From Dasypus novemcinctus (lineage: Eukaryota > Chordata > Mammalia > Cingulata > Dasypodidae), in the NCBI RefSeq assembly GCF_030445035.2, contig NC_080704.1, forward strand, positions 22,982,499-23,046,498: a stretch of 64,000 nt of DNA, given 5' to 3'. The translations under genes were made by a program, and so were the position numbers. Positions 33,601 to 44,676 of the stretch are shown here, piece after piece. Within the stretch, counting starts at the first letter, position 1. Every line of letters begins with the position of its first letter. The notes under the pieces were generated by a model. The model searched no databases, had not been told where the DNA came from, and saw nothing but the letters and a program-made list of their open reading frames with translations.

Positions 33601-34544
33601 AGCACAAAAAGCTCTGCCACAACTGCTTTCTCCTGGCTTCTTGCTAGTTGCATATTGCTGTCTGCTGTGTGCTGGACTCTGGGCCAGGCATGGAATACAC
33701 AATGAAGACTAAAAGGGCATAGTCCTACCTCTCATAAGACCTAAAGCTCAGTGGGGAAGAGAGATGGCAAACAAACATATACCCACATATTTAATAACAA
33801 ATCATGGTTTGGTCATAAAAAACAAAAACTTAGAGTGCTTTTGAGAGATCCAGTGAGGGAGAACTTTAGGAAATGACATTTACATGAAAATCCATGGGCC
33901 AGTAGGGATTAAGGAGCTCAAGAATCTTCTGGGTGACTGAATGGAGATTAAGTATTGCGGAAAGAGTTGGGGAGAGTGGGGTAAGATGTTAGGGATGGGG
34001 TATATTGTGTAGAGCTTCAGAGGGAATGTTAAAAATTTTGTTTTTCTTCCTAACCAGCGTAGTTTCAATCAGAGGAGTAACCTATCTAATGATTCTTTAA
34101 GGAAGATTCTTTTGGCTGCTGTATGGAGAATAGATGGAAGATAAGTAAGAGTGTAGAAGCAGAGGCGAGTTAGAAGCTAACTGCAATCATCCATGTCAAA
34201 GATGATCATCACGTGGATCCAACTGATGGCAATAGAAATAGAGATGAATGAATATATACCTTGGGAATTGACTTGGCAAGACCTGGAGAGGGATTGGATT
34301 GGGAGGGGAATGGAGGTGGTTGGTGGTGAGGGAGAGAGATCTATCAGTCATGGATGACTCCCAGGTTTTCAGCTGGGGCCAGTTACTGAAATGGGAAAGT
34401 TTGGAATTAGACCAGATCTGGGAGGGAAGATGAAAATTTCCTTTTTGGACATGCCAGGAACTGCTCAGCACTTAGGATACCAAGAGAAACAGCCAGGTCT
34501 ATGGAAGAGATTGTCAAATAAATTGATACTTTCAAGGTAATGTG
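33601..34544. other. Unassigned sequence, no gene
   Basis: An MIR/L2-like piece (GCTGTGTGCTGGACTCTGGGCCAGGCATGG) may lie near 33665-33695. The rest is GA-rich and unassigned. Confidence 0.4.
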
Positions 34545-35035
34545 TTATGAGCATAACCATCTCAGGGTCCACAGGATGGAGGAATAGAGTATGGATCAGA
34601 GTGAACTTACTGGTGTTCTGCTGGGGAACTATTGTGATTAGTAAGGGAATAAATTGTAGTATTGATGTGGAGAAAGCAGCCATGGTGGCTGCTGATGGTA
34701 GGGAGAGGAAGGAAGAGGTGTAATGTGGGGACGTTTTCAGGATTTGGAGTTGTCTTGGGTGGTGCTGCAGGGATGGATGATGGACGTTGTGTGTCCTGCC
34801 ATGGCCCTCTGGGTGGACTGGGGGAGAGTGTGGACTACAATGTGGACTGCTGTCCATATGGTGCAGTGGTGCTCCACGATGTGTTCACCGGGTGCAGTGA
34901 GTGTGCCGCGGTGATGGAAGAGCTTATTGATGTGGGAGGAGTGGGGTGTGGGCGCGGGGGGTATGTGTGACCTCATATTTTTTAAATGTTACATTTAAAA
35001 GAAAATAAAGAAGAAAAAAAGAAAGTAACTAAAAA
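34545..35035 (+). mobile_element. 5'-truncated L1 3' end
   Basis: It begins with ATCTCAGGGTCCACAGGATGG. It continues through GTGGAGAAAGCAGCCATGGTGGCTGCTG, the G-rich GGGTGTGGGCGCGGGGGGTATG block (34944-34966) and ACCTCATATTTTTTAAATGTTACATTT, and ends in A-rich sequence with AAAATAAAG. It is the same UTR type as 43735-44205 but lacks clean TSDs. Confidence 0.8.
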
Positions 35036-36117
35036 AAAGAGCTAACTTAAAGGAATGCATCTGATCATCTGGGAGCAGAGAGAAGAGGCAACTGGCCCAA
35101 CTTGGTGTTGAGAGATGGCTTCCTGGGTGATTTGGCACCTGAGCTGAGTCTTGGAGGATGCATTATAGTTGTTCAGGTGAGGGTGGGAAGCATATTCCAG
35201 GCTCACATGTTCTGATCCCTAGCACCTTATATATATTAAAGATATAGCCTCTCAACCGGTCTTTTTGGCATTCTACCTCCCAATTCCTTCTATACATTAT
35301 TAGCTGATAAAAGCGAAGTGGTAGTCATACTAGCCCTCTGCTGAAAAACTACCAAATCCATGTCTCACATTCAAAGCCCTTGTTGACTTGGCTCCAGAAA
35401 CCTTTCTACCCTTCTCTCTTCTGGATAGGCTATGAAGGCACAGCATGGCGCTCCCAGAATTTGGGGATATTTCTAAAGCCAAAAGGAAAGGCAGACGTGT
35501 TGCTGAAATCTTATCAAAAGGCTGGTGTTGAAAAGGTGTGCCTACCACAGGTACATAAGATGCATAAAACCATCCTCAAACCTCTGCTTAGTCTCTAGAA
35601 GGGGAAAAAAAACGAACTCTGGCTAATTTAAGGAGAAAAAGGTTTAGCAAAAGGGTTTTGGGTAGCTTACAAATTATCTCTAGGAAGCCTAGAACCTAGT
35701 TCAGCCATTGGGTATGCAGCCAAAACTTAGCCAAAACTCACACCTTAATGGGGCACTGTTCCTGCTTCCCCTGGAAGCTGTAGCTTGTCTCACTACACCA
35801 GTGACATTGGACAGTGAATGGATGCTGCCAGCTCTGCCATGGAGTCTGGATGTGGCTGCCATTGCTGCCAGAAGGCAGCACCACCACCGAAAGGGATTCT
35901 ACATTGTCCCTGCTCTTTGTCTCCCAGGTCCAAGCCTGGGAAGAGTTCATGCAATTGTCATAGTAGTCTCAGACTGGTGAGGAATGTGAAATAATAAGTG
36001 TAATAAGACATTATCCACCTTAAGGATTTTTGCCATTGCCAAACTTATTGCCTTCAAAAAATAAATTACACCACTTGGTGGTCTACATAATAACAAATGC
36101 TCTCCAAGTCCAAGGTC
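35036..36117. other. Mostly unassigned, possible L2 piece
   Basis: Within 35290-35450, TTCAAAGCCCTTGTTGACTTGGCTCCAGAAACC resembles the L2 3' region. The rest has no supported feature. Confidence 0.35.
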
Positions 36118-37322
36118 CTTTTTTTTTTTTTTTTTTGCCTCTGAGACCATGATTTGCTCATTTTCTAGAGCTAACTAATTTTTTTTTCATTGGGGGTTTT
36201 ATTCTCCAGGGCAAGGTTATTACAAAAAAATATGGACATCTTTCTTGGTTCATTTACTTCTCAATTTTATGCTCCCAATTTTTGTTTCAGCTAGAATGTT
36301 AGGGCGGAATCCACATTTCTCCAGAGCAGCAGACTGCATTAACTTAATGTCTCAGTATCACGAGACTGCCAAAGGGCTGTGTCAAAGATATGTAGTTGTT
36401 TTTACTTCCATAATTATACTGATTTTAGCAAGATGAGTATGATTTCTCAGGCACTCTATTATAGTAGGGAATATGAAACTGCCTTTCAAAATTGCTAAAA
36501 GCACCTCAGTGTATCTGCTGTATGATAATACCAATCCTAGCTTGACATAAATGCTAGTTTTATGGCCGCAAACCCTGTAAAAAGTGTATTTTAGCCTGGA
36601 GAAAATGCCAGTGTTCAAATAGTTTTGACTTTATTTTGTCTCTCTTGGTCTGTAATAATCATGTTTAATTTTGACACATTTAGTCAGACATCTTGAAATC
36701 CTGAATGCTCTGTTACCATAAAAGATCTTGGAACTGAACAAAATGTCAATAATTTGTTCAAGAATTGCATAATATGCCGGGGAAAATTTAGTTCTGTACA
36801 CTGTGTCACCTAATTATATCAAAATGTAAAATATCGCTAGTCACATTTCTATTGGATCTTCACTGCAGGGTAAAATAATAGAATGATGAAATCTCTGAAT
36901 TTGGTAAGGATTGTGAATGTTCATCTTGTCCAGTGTGTTCTTAAATTGTTATTAGGTTTTCTGTGAAAAAAAATAGGTGGTTCTGAGGTCAAAGAATTAT
37001 AAGGAATATAATTATGTCTCTCTTGTGTAGAGTCATAATGCATGTTAGTTCTTTAAAGACATTGAGAAATTCTGCAATAAAGAAATCTGTTTAATTTTGT
37101 AGCTCGCTTCTTAAATTTGACCCTGAACTCTGTCAATTTCTTGTTTATTTTTCCAAAACCTATTGACATAATGAGGTAACTAAGGGTTCCATACTGTTTG
37201 GGAAGCACAAATCTATCATAGCCTCCTACTCCATTAATAACAGGCTTGCTGGACATGTGGTCATCCAGGCTTTGTTTGATGGCTACATTAGCAAATTCAA
37301 AGAGAGCATTAAAAAAAAGTAG
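36118..37322. other. Repeat-poor AT-rich interval, candidate conserved non-coding DNA
   Basis: A T-run at 36119-36136 is followed by about 1.2 kb with no repeat I can name. It is AT-rich, with motifs such as TAATAATCATGTTTAATTTTGAC. A minus-strand open frame sits at its right end (37053-37352, listed separately). Confidence 0.35.
37053..37320 (-). other. Unexplained minus-strand open frame
   Basis: An 88-codon stop-free stretch outside the adjacent L1 (the full frame runs to 37352 and its ATG lies in L1 sequence). Peptide pieces include SLDDHMSSKPVINGVGGYDR and FVLPKQYGTLSYLIM, a basic FRVKFKKRATKLN patch, and a stop at 37053. I recognise no family. The codons are less biased than in the SINE frames, so a pseudogene exon or a chance frame are both possible. 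Confidence 0.3.
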
Positions 37323-37330
37323 ACCTTGGT

Positions 37331-38592
37331 GCTGGGAAACCTGGATATACACAAGTAAAAGAAAAAAGTGGACCCCTATCTCACACCATGTACAAAAATT
37401 AACTCAGAATGGATCAAAGACCTAAATATATGAACTAAAACTATTAAATACCTAGAAGAAAACAAAGGTGAACATCTTCGGGTCCTTGTATTAGGCAATG
37501 GTTTCTTAGACTTTACACCAAAAGCACAAACTATAAAAGAAAAAATAGATAAAGGGACTTCATCAAAACTAAAAACTTTTGTGCAAAGGACTGTATCAAG
37601 AAAGGGAAAAGATAACCTACAGAATGGGGGAAATATTCAGAAGCCATATATCTGATAAGGGTCTAATATCCAGAATATGAAAGGAACTCCTACAACTCAA
37701 CAACAAAAATGACAGACAATCTGATTTAAAAATGGGCTAAGGACCTGAATGGACATTTTCCCAGAGAAGATATCCAAATGGCCAATAAGCACAAGAAAAG
37801 ATGCTCAACATCATCAGCCATTAGGTAAATGCAAATCAAAGCCACAATGAGATACCATTTCACATCCACTAGAACGGCTACTATTTTAAAAATGGAAAAT
37901 AAGTAATGTCAAAGATGTGGAGAAAAATTAATCCTCATACATTGTTTATGGGAATGAGAAATGGTGCAGCTGCTATGAAAAACCATTTTGTGGTTCCTCA
38001 GAAAGTTAAGTATAGAATTAGCACAAGACCTGGCAATTCTACTTTTAGGTATGTATCTGGAAGAACTGAAAGCAGGGACTCAAACAGATACTTGCACACC
38101 AGTGTTCATAGTTCATTGGTTGCAACTGCCAAAAGATGGAAGCAACCCAAGTGTCCATCAACTGATGAATGGTTAAGAAAAATATGGTATATATATACAC
38201 ACACAATAGAATGTTATGCACCTGTGAAAAGGAACCAAGTCCTGATATATGTGACAACATGGATAAACCTTAAAGACATCATGCCAAGTAAAACAAGCCA
38301 GACACAAAAGGACACATATTGTATGATCTTATGTATATGAAATGATTAGAACATGCAAATTCATAGTCAGAAATTAGAATGCACATTACCAGGGGCTGGG
38401 GTGCAGAAGGGGAATGGGAAGCTAATGCTTAATTGGCACAGAGTTTGTTTGGGGTGATGGAAAATTTTTGGTAATGGATGGTGGTGATGGTATCAAAGCA
38501 TTGCGAATGTATTTAACACCACTGAATTAATATTTGAAAATGGCTAAATGATTAATTTTAGGTTGTATCTGTTACCAGAATTTTTTGAAAAA
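37331..38592 (+). mobile_element. 5'-truncated L1 (ORF2 tail plus 3' UTR)
   Basis: It starts within ORF2 at GCTGGGAAACCTGG and passes through TCTGATAAGGGTCTAATATCC (37651), AATGCAAATCAAAGCCACAATGAGATACC (37828) and ACATGGATAAACCTTAAAGAC (38260). It then enters the 3' UTR to ATCTGTTACCAGAATTTTTTG. ACCTTGGT at 37323-37330 and 38593-38600 may be a short TSD. The frame is broken by stops. Peptide pieces such as CPSTDEWLRKIWY are readable. Confidence 0.8.
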
Positions 38593-38600
38593 ACCTTGGT

Positions 38601-39012
38601 ACTGATGTGAACAACACAGTGACTCTCATTATTCCATTGGGACCTTAAAAGCCAAAACTCACTCCACTATTAAGTCAGAAAGGAATAATTTGATGAGCTA
38701 AAACATAAAATTGACAATTTTATCAATCTAACTTTCATCAAACTATCTTGAAGTCAAACATTATTGTTTAGAAAAACCATCTGAGAAATTCTAAATTATT
38801 GAATACTGTCCTCTAGGTGTCAACTCATATTATTTGTTTTTTATTGACTTTCTTTTGGTGTTACTACTGCATTGCATTATAGTTGCTGAACATTATTAAT
38901 GTGTTACAATTTTGTGGTTCTGGTGCTAAAACAGAATCTTTCCATGGCAGTTGAATGGTATTTTTACATATTTGTAGTCATAAAGTGATATTTGTTTTCA
39001 CCTGTCACATTC
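38601..39012. other. Unassigned AT-rich sequence
   Basis: No recognisable repeat or coding signal between the L1 and the SINE. Confidence 0.4.
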
Positions 39013-39026
39013 GAAAATGGAAGGTG

Positions 39027-39439
39027 GGGAAGCGGACTTGGCCCAGTGGATAGGGCATCCGCGTACCACATGGGAGGTCCGCGGTTCAAACCCCGGGCTT
39101 CCTTGACCCATGTGGAGCTGGCCCATGTGCAGTGCTGATGTGCGCAAGGAGTGCCGTGCCATGCAGGGGTGCCCCTCTGGGTAGGGGAGCCCCACGTGCA
39201 AGGAGTGTGCCCCATAAGAAGAGCCGCCCAGCGTGAAAGAAACTGCAGCCTGTCCAGGAATGGTGCTGCACACATGGAGAGTTGGCGCAGCAAGATGATG
39301 CAACAAAGAGAAACACATATTCCCATGCCGCTGACAACAACAGAAGCAGACAAAAACAAGAACACACAGCAAATAGACACAGAACAGACAACTGGGGTGG
39401 GAGGAAGGGGAGAGAAAAAAAAATCTTAAAAAAAAAAAA
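39027..39439 (+). mobile_element. DAS-type SINE with near-perfect TSD
   Basis: TSDs GAAAATGGAAGGTG (39013-39026) and GAAAATGGGAGGTG (39440-39453) differ at one base. The head GGGAAGCGGACTTGGCCCAG and B box GGTTCAAACCCC are intact. Most of the AAATAAAT tail repeats are lost, leaving GAGAAAAAAAAATC. Confidence 0.93.
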
Positions 39440-39453
39440 GAAAATGGGAGGTG

Positions 39454-40229
39454 TGGTGCCTTGGTACCACCTCCTCTCCCCAGCTCTGGCCAATCAATGG
39501 AATCCTTCTCCCTGACCACACTGATTGATTCAGAGATGAACATATGACTTAAGGTAAACCAATGAGACTCGGTTCTGGAATTCTGGGTTGGGAGCCAATT
39601 CCCCACAGGTCTCTTGCATTTCTGCACATCTTGCCAGTAAAGCACTGAAAGCTCTTTATTCTAGACTATCTGTCCAAGGATGTTTATGTAGATAACAGCT
39701 TTGGATGTTAGTGATAATGTCTCCTCCAGAGCAAAGGAAAAGCATGCTGACTGCCCAATATAATAAAGATAATGTCTCTCCCCAGAACAAAGGGAAGACA
39801 GGTTTACTGACCATTAGAAAAGATTCATGTTCCTTAAGTTCAAGGTTCCTCTTCTGTAATGCAATCCACTGCATGTACAAATGTCATCTGGCCCTCTTTG
39901 TATTGCCCCATGGGAACTGAGTCTTGGGGAACTAGCACAAAAATAATGATACTATAGCTATTGCTACTGCTTAGAGTAATAAACTATCCTTCATTTCTGA
40001 TCTAGGCGTCTCTTGTCTCCTACTAGCATCCATGAAGCTGTGGCAGGCTAAATTGTTAGCTTGGAAGTAGGGTGATATCTCAGATCTTTTACAGGTTTTG
40101 ACACCTTGGTTGTCACTTCTAGGGAAGAGACTGCTCACATGAGAAGATCTTGCCTATCTGGGAATGGAACCAACAGAAAAAAAGTAAAGCATAGGAATAG
40201 GGTTGGGGATGGGAGAACCATCATTATTG
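39454..40229. other. Unassigned sequence, possible old repeat
   Basis: TGATTGATTCAGAGATGAACATATGACTTAAGGTAAACCAATGAGA near 39520-39566 resembles a common mammalian repeat that I cannot name. The remainder is unassigned. Confidence 0.4.
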
Positions 40230-40365
40230 TGGCCACTTACTAATCACATACTATATGCCAGGCAGTGTTAGGTACAGCTTGTATGTTTTTCATCTAATCC
40301 TTCTAGCAGCCTTAAGAAGTTGATATTTTACCCTCATTTTATAGAAAAGGCAACTGATAGAAGAA
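40230..40365 (+). mobile_element. MIR/L2-type fragment
   Basis: TCACATACTATATGCCAGGCAGTGTTAGG, TTTTCATCTAATCCTTC and CCTCATTTTATAGAAAAGGCAACTG follow the order of the MIR/L2 3' region. Confidence 0.6.
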
Positions 40366-40654
40366 CAGCAATTTGGCTCTTCTTAAATGTGGGCAGTGGA
40401 GAAAAATACAAATATCACTCTTTCCTTTCTATTTTTAGGACTTTTCTATTCAACTGTTAAATAGTATAAACATTTAATGATTTTCCAATAACTGCTTTTA
40501 AATACACTGAAGAGCAATTTAAAAGAAAAACAAAACCTTAGGTTCAAGTGATACCTTTTTTTTATAGTAAACTGCAACTGTTATCCACACCACCTAAACC
40601 TATGCTTTTTCTCCCCCCTTAGAACAAACACTTAGGCCCAGTAGTGCAAAGTCC

Positions 40655-40815
40655 TTGGACATTTACTTTACCTTTGTGTGCCTGTTTCCTCACTTACGAA
40701 ATGAGGATTAATCAGAGTACCCACCTCTTAGGCTTGTGGTGATTGCGTTGCTCCATCCAAAGTGTTTAGAGCAGTACCTCGCACATAGTGAGGCCCCACT
40801 ACATGGTAGCTATTA
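40655..40815 (+). mobile_element. MIR fragment
   Basis: GTGTGCCTGTTTCCTCACTTACGAAATGAGGA, CTTAGGCTTGTGGTGATTG and AGAGCAGTACCTCGCACATAGT match the MIR 3' half in order. Confidence 0.75.
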
Positions 40816-41094
40816 CTATTGCTATTTGAGGAGGCGAGGATGGGGGTCACCAGGGAGAGGTGGGGAGCAGAAGCAGAGCTAAGGACTTCAGAGAACCTTG
40901 TTTTCTGGGAGAATAGTCATCGCCATTCAAAAGAGGAAAGCAGGCTGAAAAGAATCTTTTTCCAACCTGCTGATAATTTTCCTTGTTTCCAGGCTCTAGG
41001 TTTTTCTTTGTTAATATTTGCAACTTTGATGTGCTCTTCAGTTTTATTATCTGTTCGGATACCAGCTCCCCCCTCCCAAATGTAATTATTTTTT

Positions 41095-42190
41095 CTTCTT
41101 CTTTATTTTCTTTTCAATGTTACATTAAAAAAATGTGAGGTCCCCATATACCTCCCATCCCCCTCACCCTACTCCCTCCCACATCAACAACCTCTTCCAT
41201 CATCGTGGCACATCCACTGCAACTGGCAGATACATTCTGGAGAACTGCTGCACCACATGGACAGTGGTCCACACTGTAGTCCACACTCTCCCCCAGTCCA
41301 CCCAGTGGGCCACGGCAGGACACACAACGTTCAGCATCGGTCCCCTCAGTACCACCTAGGACAACTCCAAATCCTGAAAATGCCCCCACATCACATCTCT
41401 TCTTCCATCTCCCTACCATCAGCAGCCACTGTGGCCACCCTCTCCACATCAATACTACAATTTCTTCCCTTACTAATTACAATAGTTCCTCAGCAGAACA
41501 CCAGTAAGTCCACTCTAATCCATACTCTATTCCTCCGTCCTGTGGACCCTGGGATGGTTATGTCCAGTCCCCCTCTACATCAAGAGAATGTGGCATTGGT
41601 GTGGAGAAAGTGGCCATGGTGGCTGCTAGGGGTAGGGAGTGGGAGGAAGAGTTGTGATGTGGGGGCATTTTCGGGGGTTGGAGTTGTCCTGGGTGGTGCT
41701 GAAGGGACAGTTACCAGACAGTGTATGTCCTCCCATGGCCCACTGGGTGGACTGTGGGAGAGTGTGGACCATTGACCATGAGGTGCAGCGGTGCTCAGAG
41801 ATGTGTTCACCAAATGCAATGAATGTCTCATGATGATGGGGGAGGTTGTTGTTATGGGGGAAGGAGTGGGGTGAGGGGGGTGGGGGGTCTATGGGGACCT
41901 CATATTTTTTGAATGTAACATTAAAAAAATAAAGAAAAAAAAAGAAATAAAAAAGAATGAAAGTGACATAAGAAAAAAAAAGACGGAGTTTAGATTCCAC
42001 ATGGATGATGGTTGCAATGCTCTTGCTTGCAGCTGTAGGCACTCTTGGCTCCCTGGTGTGGTGGTTGATCTTCTTTGCCTCCCTGTCAGCTGGTCAGGGT
42101 AAGTCCAACAAACCAGAGGGTAGGAGCCACAAGTCTCTGAGGCCCAGGGCCTGGCCGTCACCTGGACAGTCCAGAGATTCAGGAGATACC
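41095..42190 (-). mobile_element. L1 3' end (outer, antisense) interrupted by a plus-strand L1
   Basis: The minus-strand UTR runs from its A-rich end (TTTATTTTCTTTTCAATGTTACATT at 41101-41125) to CCCCTCTACATCAAG at about 41581. It appears to resume at about 41975-42190 (TTTAGATTCCACATGGATGATGG onwards). The copy at 42.2 kb shows that these two parts are adjacent in an uninterrupted UTR (ATGTCAAGAGGAGGCTCAGATTCCACATGG at 42634). The plus-strand L1 at 41582-41970 therefore lies within it. Confidence 0.75.
41582..41970 (+). mobile_element. L1 3' end inserted inside an antisense L1
   Basis: From AGAATGTGGCATTGGTGTGG through GTGGCCATGGTGGCTGCT and the G-rich GTGAGGGGGGTGGGGGGTC to CCTCATATTTTTTGAATGTAACATT and an A-rich tail with AATAAAG. 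With the antisense UTR on its left it forms an inverted repeat with arms of roughly 350 bp. I could not define TSDs. Confidence 0.8.
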
Positions 42191-42198
42191 GGCTTTTT

Positions 42199-43357
42199 AA
42201 AAAAATTATTATTATTATTTTTATTGACTTTGTAATAATATTACATTAAAAATATATATGTGAGGTCCCATTCAACCCCACCCCCCCACCCCACCTCTCC
42301 CCCCCCCCCCCCCAGCAACACTCGTTCCCATCATCATGACACATCCATTGGATTTGGTAAGTACATCTTTGGGCACCTCTGCACCTCATAGTCAATGGTC
42401 CACATCATGGCCCATACTCTCCTCCATTCCATCCAGTGGGCCCTGTGAGGATTTACAATGTCCGGTGATTGCCTCTGAAGCACCATCCAGGGCAGCTCCA
42501 TGTCCCAAAGACGCCTCCACCTCTCATCTCTTCCTGCCTTTCCCCATACCCATCAGCCACCATGTCCACTTTTCCCAATCCAATGCCACCTCTTCTATGT
42601 GGACATTGGATTGGTTGTGTCCATTGCACCTCTATGTCAAGAGGAGGCTCAGATTCCACATGGATGCTGGATGCAATCCTCCCACTTTCAGTTGTAATCA
42701 CTCTAGGCTCCATGGTGTGGTGGTTGTCCTTCTTCAACTCCATCTTAGCTGACTGTGGTAAGTCCAATAGATCAGATTGTAGGTGCTGGAGTCTGTTGAG
42801 GCTCAGGACCTGGCTATCACATTGTCAGTCCAGAGATTCAAATCCCCTAAATATATCTTAAACCCCAACATTAACTGCACCTCCAGCACATTAGCATGAA
42901 AGTCTTATGAAGGAAGATCCCATCTGAGTCCAGATTCATCACCCATAAACACCATTTCCAAAGAGGGGCCATCTGCCCTGGTAGTTAACCCCATCGGCCG
43001 TGACCATAACTCCCATGGGTCTCTTTAGCCCTCAAAGGAACCAATATCTGGGGGTTGTATCTGCTTTATCTGTCTCTCTGACTCTGCTCAGTTGTGCATG
43101 AGGGCAATCCTTCTGCCAGCCTCCAGACTCTTTTTTAGAAACTCGTAGCCATATAAACTCATTTCTCCTTTCCATTTCCCCCTTACTTTAGGTCAAACAG
43201 CATTTTAAAGTCATGTTATTTTATGTAGACAGGGATATTCTGCTGATCCGCATTGAACCTTCCATATAAGGTTATTTTCCAGTTGCATCATCAGTTGGTA
43301 GTTGATAGTGGTCCCTCGGTGCCAGGGAGGCTCATCCCCGGGTGTCATGTCCCACGA
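42199..43357 (-). mobile_element. Young-looking L1 3' end (GC-rich UTR type, copy B)
   Basis: Nearly identical to 13901-14880, but it extends further upstream: 43180-43357 aligns, inverted, with 5930-6060 (antisense CATCCCCGGGTGTCATGTCCC at 43332). A possible TSD is ACCGGCTTTTT (42188-42198) and ACCAGCTTTTT (43358-43368). The sequence after 43369 (CTTCTCTGCCAGCCCCCAAACTC) again looks like antisense L1 UTR, so this copy too seems nested in the outer antisense element. Confidence 0.8.
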
Positions 43358-43368
43358 CCAGCTTTTTT

Positions 43369-43734
43369 TTAAAAGGAGGTCTTACCTTCTCTGCCAGCCC
43401 CCAAACTCTGCAACTCACAAGAACAGATCAGTTTAAAAACGTATTTACATGGACTTCCGCCTGTGCAATTCCAACTCAAGCAAAAACAAAACAAAACAAA
43501 AAATCTCACTATACTTAAGAGGTTTTTTTTTTAAAGAATTGGCCCCCTCCATAATCTCATTCATAATAGTTTATTTTAATAGCAATCTTATTAGCAGCCA
43601 CTGATCAGAATGTGAACCTTGCCCACCTCAGTCTTTTCTTGCTGTCACATTCCCCAAGCTTGACTTTTTTCCCCTCAGCTTCGGACTTTTTTCCAGCTCC
43701 AGGTAAAAAGGGCTGGGGTGGGGTGGAGTGGACA
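43369..43734. other. Probable remnant of the outer L1, then unassigned
   Basis: About 43375-43450 resembles the antisense UTR upstream module at 14815-14880. A CAAAACAAAACAAAAAA patch lies near 43485-43500. The rest, to 43734, has no supported feature. Confidence 0.4.
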
Positions 43735-44205
43735 TCACCATCCCAGGGTCCACAGGCTGGAGGAATAGAGTATGGATTAGAGTGGATTTACTGATATTCT
43801 ATTCTGGAACTATTGTGATTAGTAATCGAAGAAAATGTGGCATTGGTGTGGAGAAAGTGGCCATGGTGGCTGCTGCGGCTAGGGAGAGGGAAGAAGAGAT
43901 GTGATGTGGGGGTATTTTCAGGACTTGGAATTGTCCTGGGTGGTGCTGCTGGGACAGTTGCTGGACATTGTAGGTCCTGCCGTGGCCCACTGGGTGAACT
44001 GGGGGAGAGCGTAAACTGCAATGTAAACTATAATCCATATGGTGCAGCAGTGCTCCAAAATGTACTCAGCAAATGCAATGAATGTGCCACGATGATGAAA
44101 GAGGTTGTTGATGTGGAAGGAGTGGGGTGAGGGGGGTGGGGGTATATGGGAACCTCTTATATTTTTTGAATGTAACATTTTAAAAAAATAGAGAAAAGAA
44201 AAAAA
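43735..44205 (+). mobile_element. 5'-truncated L1 3' end
   Basis: It runs from ATCCCAGGGTCCACAGGCTGG through GTGGCCATGGTGGCTGCTGC, GGTGCAGCAGTGCTCCAAAATG and the G-rich GGGTGAGGGGGGTGGGGGTA block to ATATTTTTTGAATGTAACATTT plus an A-rich tail. It is collinear with 34545-35035. Confidence 0.85.
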
Positions 44206-44658
44206 AGAGCAGGGGTGGTTTGGGGGTAGAGAAGCATTTCTGCGGTTCACCATCATTACCTGCTGCTCTACTTCCTGGAAAGATTTTTATTTTGCTGATT
44301 TATAAGTGGGACAAGTGAGCTCGGGTTCTCCTATTTGTACCAGTTCTTTCTAGACGCCACTGACCCCTTCCTTAATTTGCTGCAGACAAACTGGGAGAAA
44401 TGGGAGACTTTGGACTAGGACTAATCTCTCCTGTTTCATGATGAGTATAGGTCAAACCAAGAATGAAAACAAAGATGAGCACTGATATCACTGGTGTCCG
44501 AGTCCCTGTCGCAGGCTCTGCTTCCAGGAAAAGCAAATGGTTCTGAAGTCTGGAAGGAGAAACGGAAACTCCCAGGATGGAAATGAACGTGTAGAGAATG
44601 CAGGACTTATAATCATGATTTTTTTATACCTTCATTCCTATCAATAAAACCTTGAATT
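44206..44658. other. Unassigned sequence, no gene
   Basis: Mixed sequence ending in TCAATAAAACCTTGAATT before the SINE. No coding support. Confidence 0.4.
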
Positions 44659-44676
44659 AAAAAAAATATATATATA

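Noticed and set aside
34945..34966. G-rich block as a stand-alone regulatory G-quadruplex
   Set aside because: It recurs at the same position in each L1 3' UTR copy, so it belongs to the element.
38998..39645. A 215-codon minus-strand open frame, the longest in the window, as a possible gene
   Set aside because: Most of its length is the antisense of the SINE at 39027-39439, with the recurring SINE peptides, and the rest shows no motif or conservation clue.
41257..41775. A 172-codon plus frame spanning two L1 ends
   Set aside because: It crosses the junction of two oppositely oriented L1 3' UTRs, which are not coding.
41095..41970. Twin-priming inversion as the explanation of the inverted L1 pair
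   Set aside because: Both arms carry their own A-rich 3' end, whereas twin priming gives one tail. Nested independent insertions fit better.
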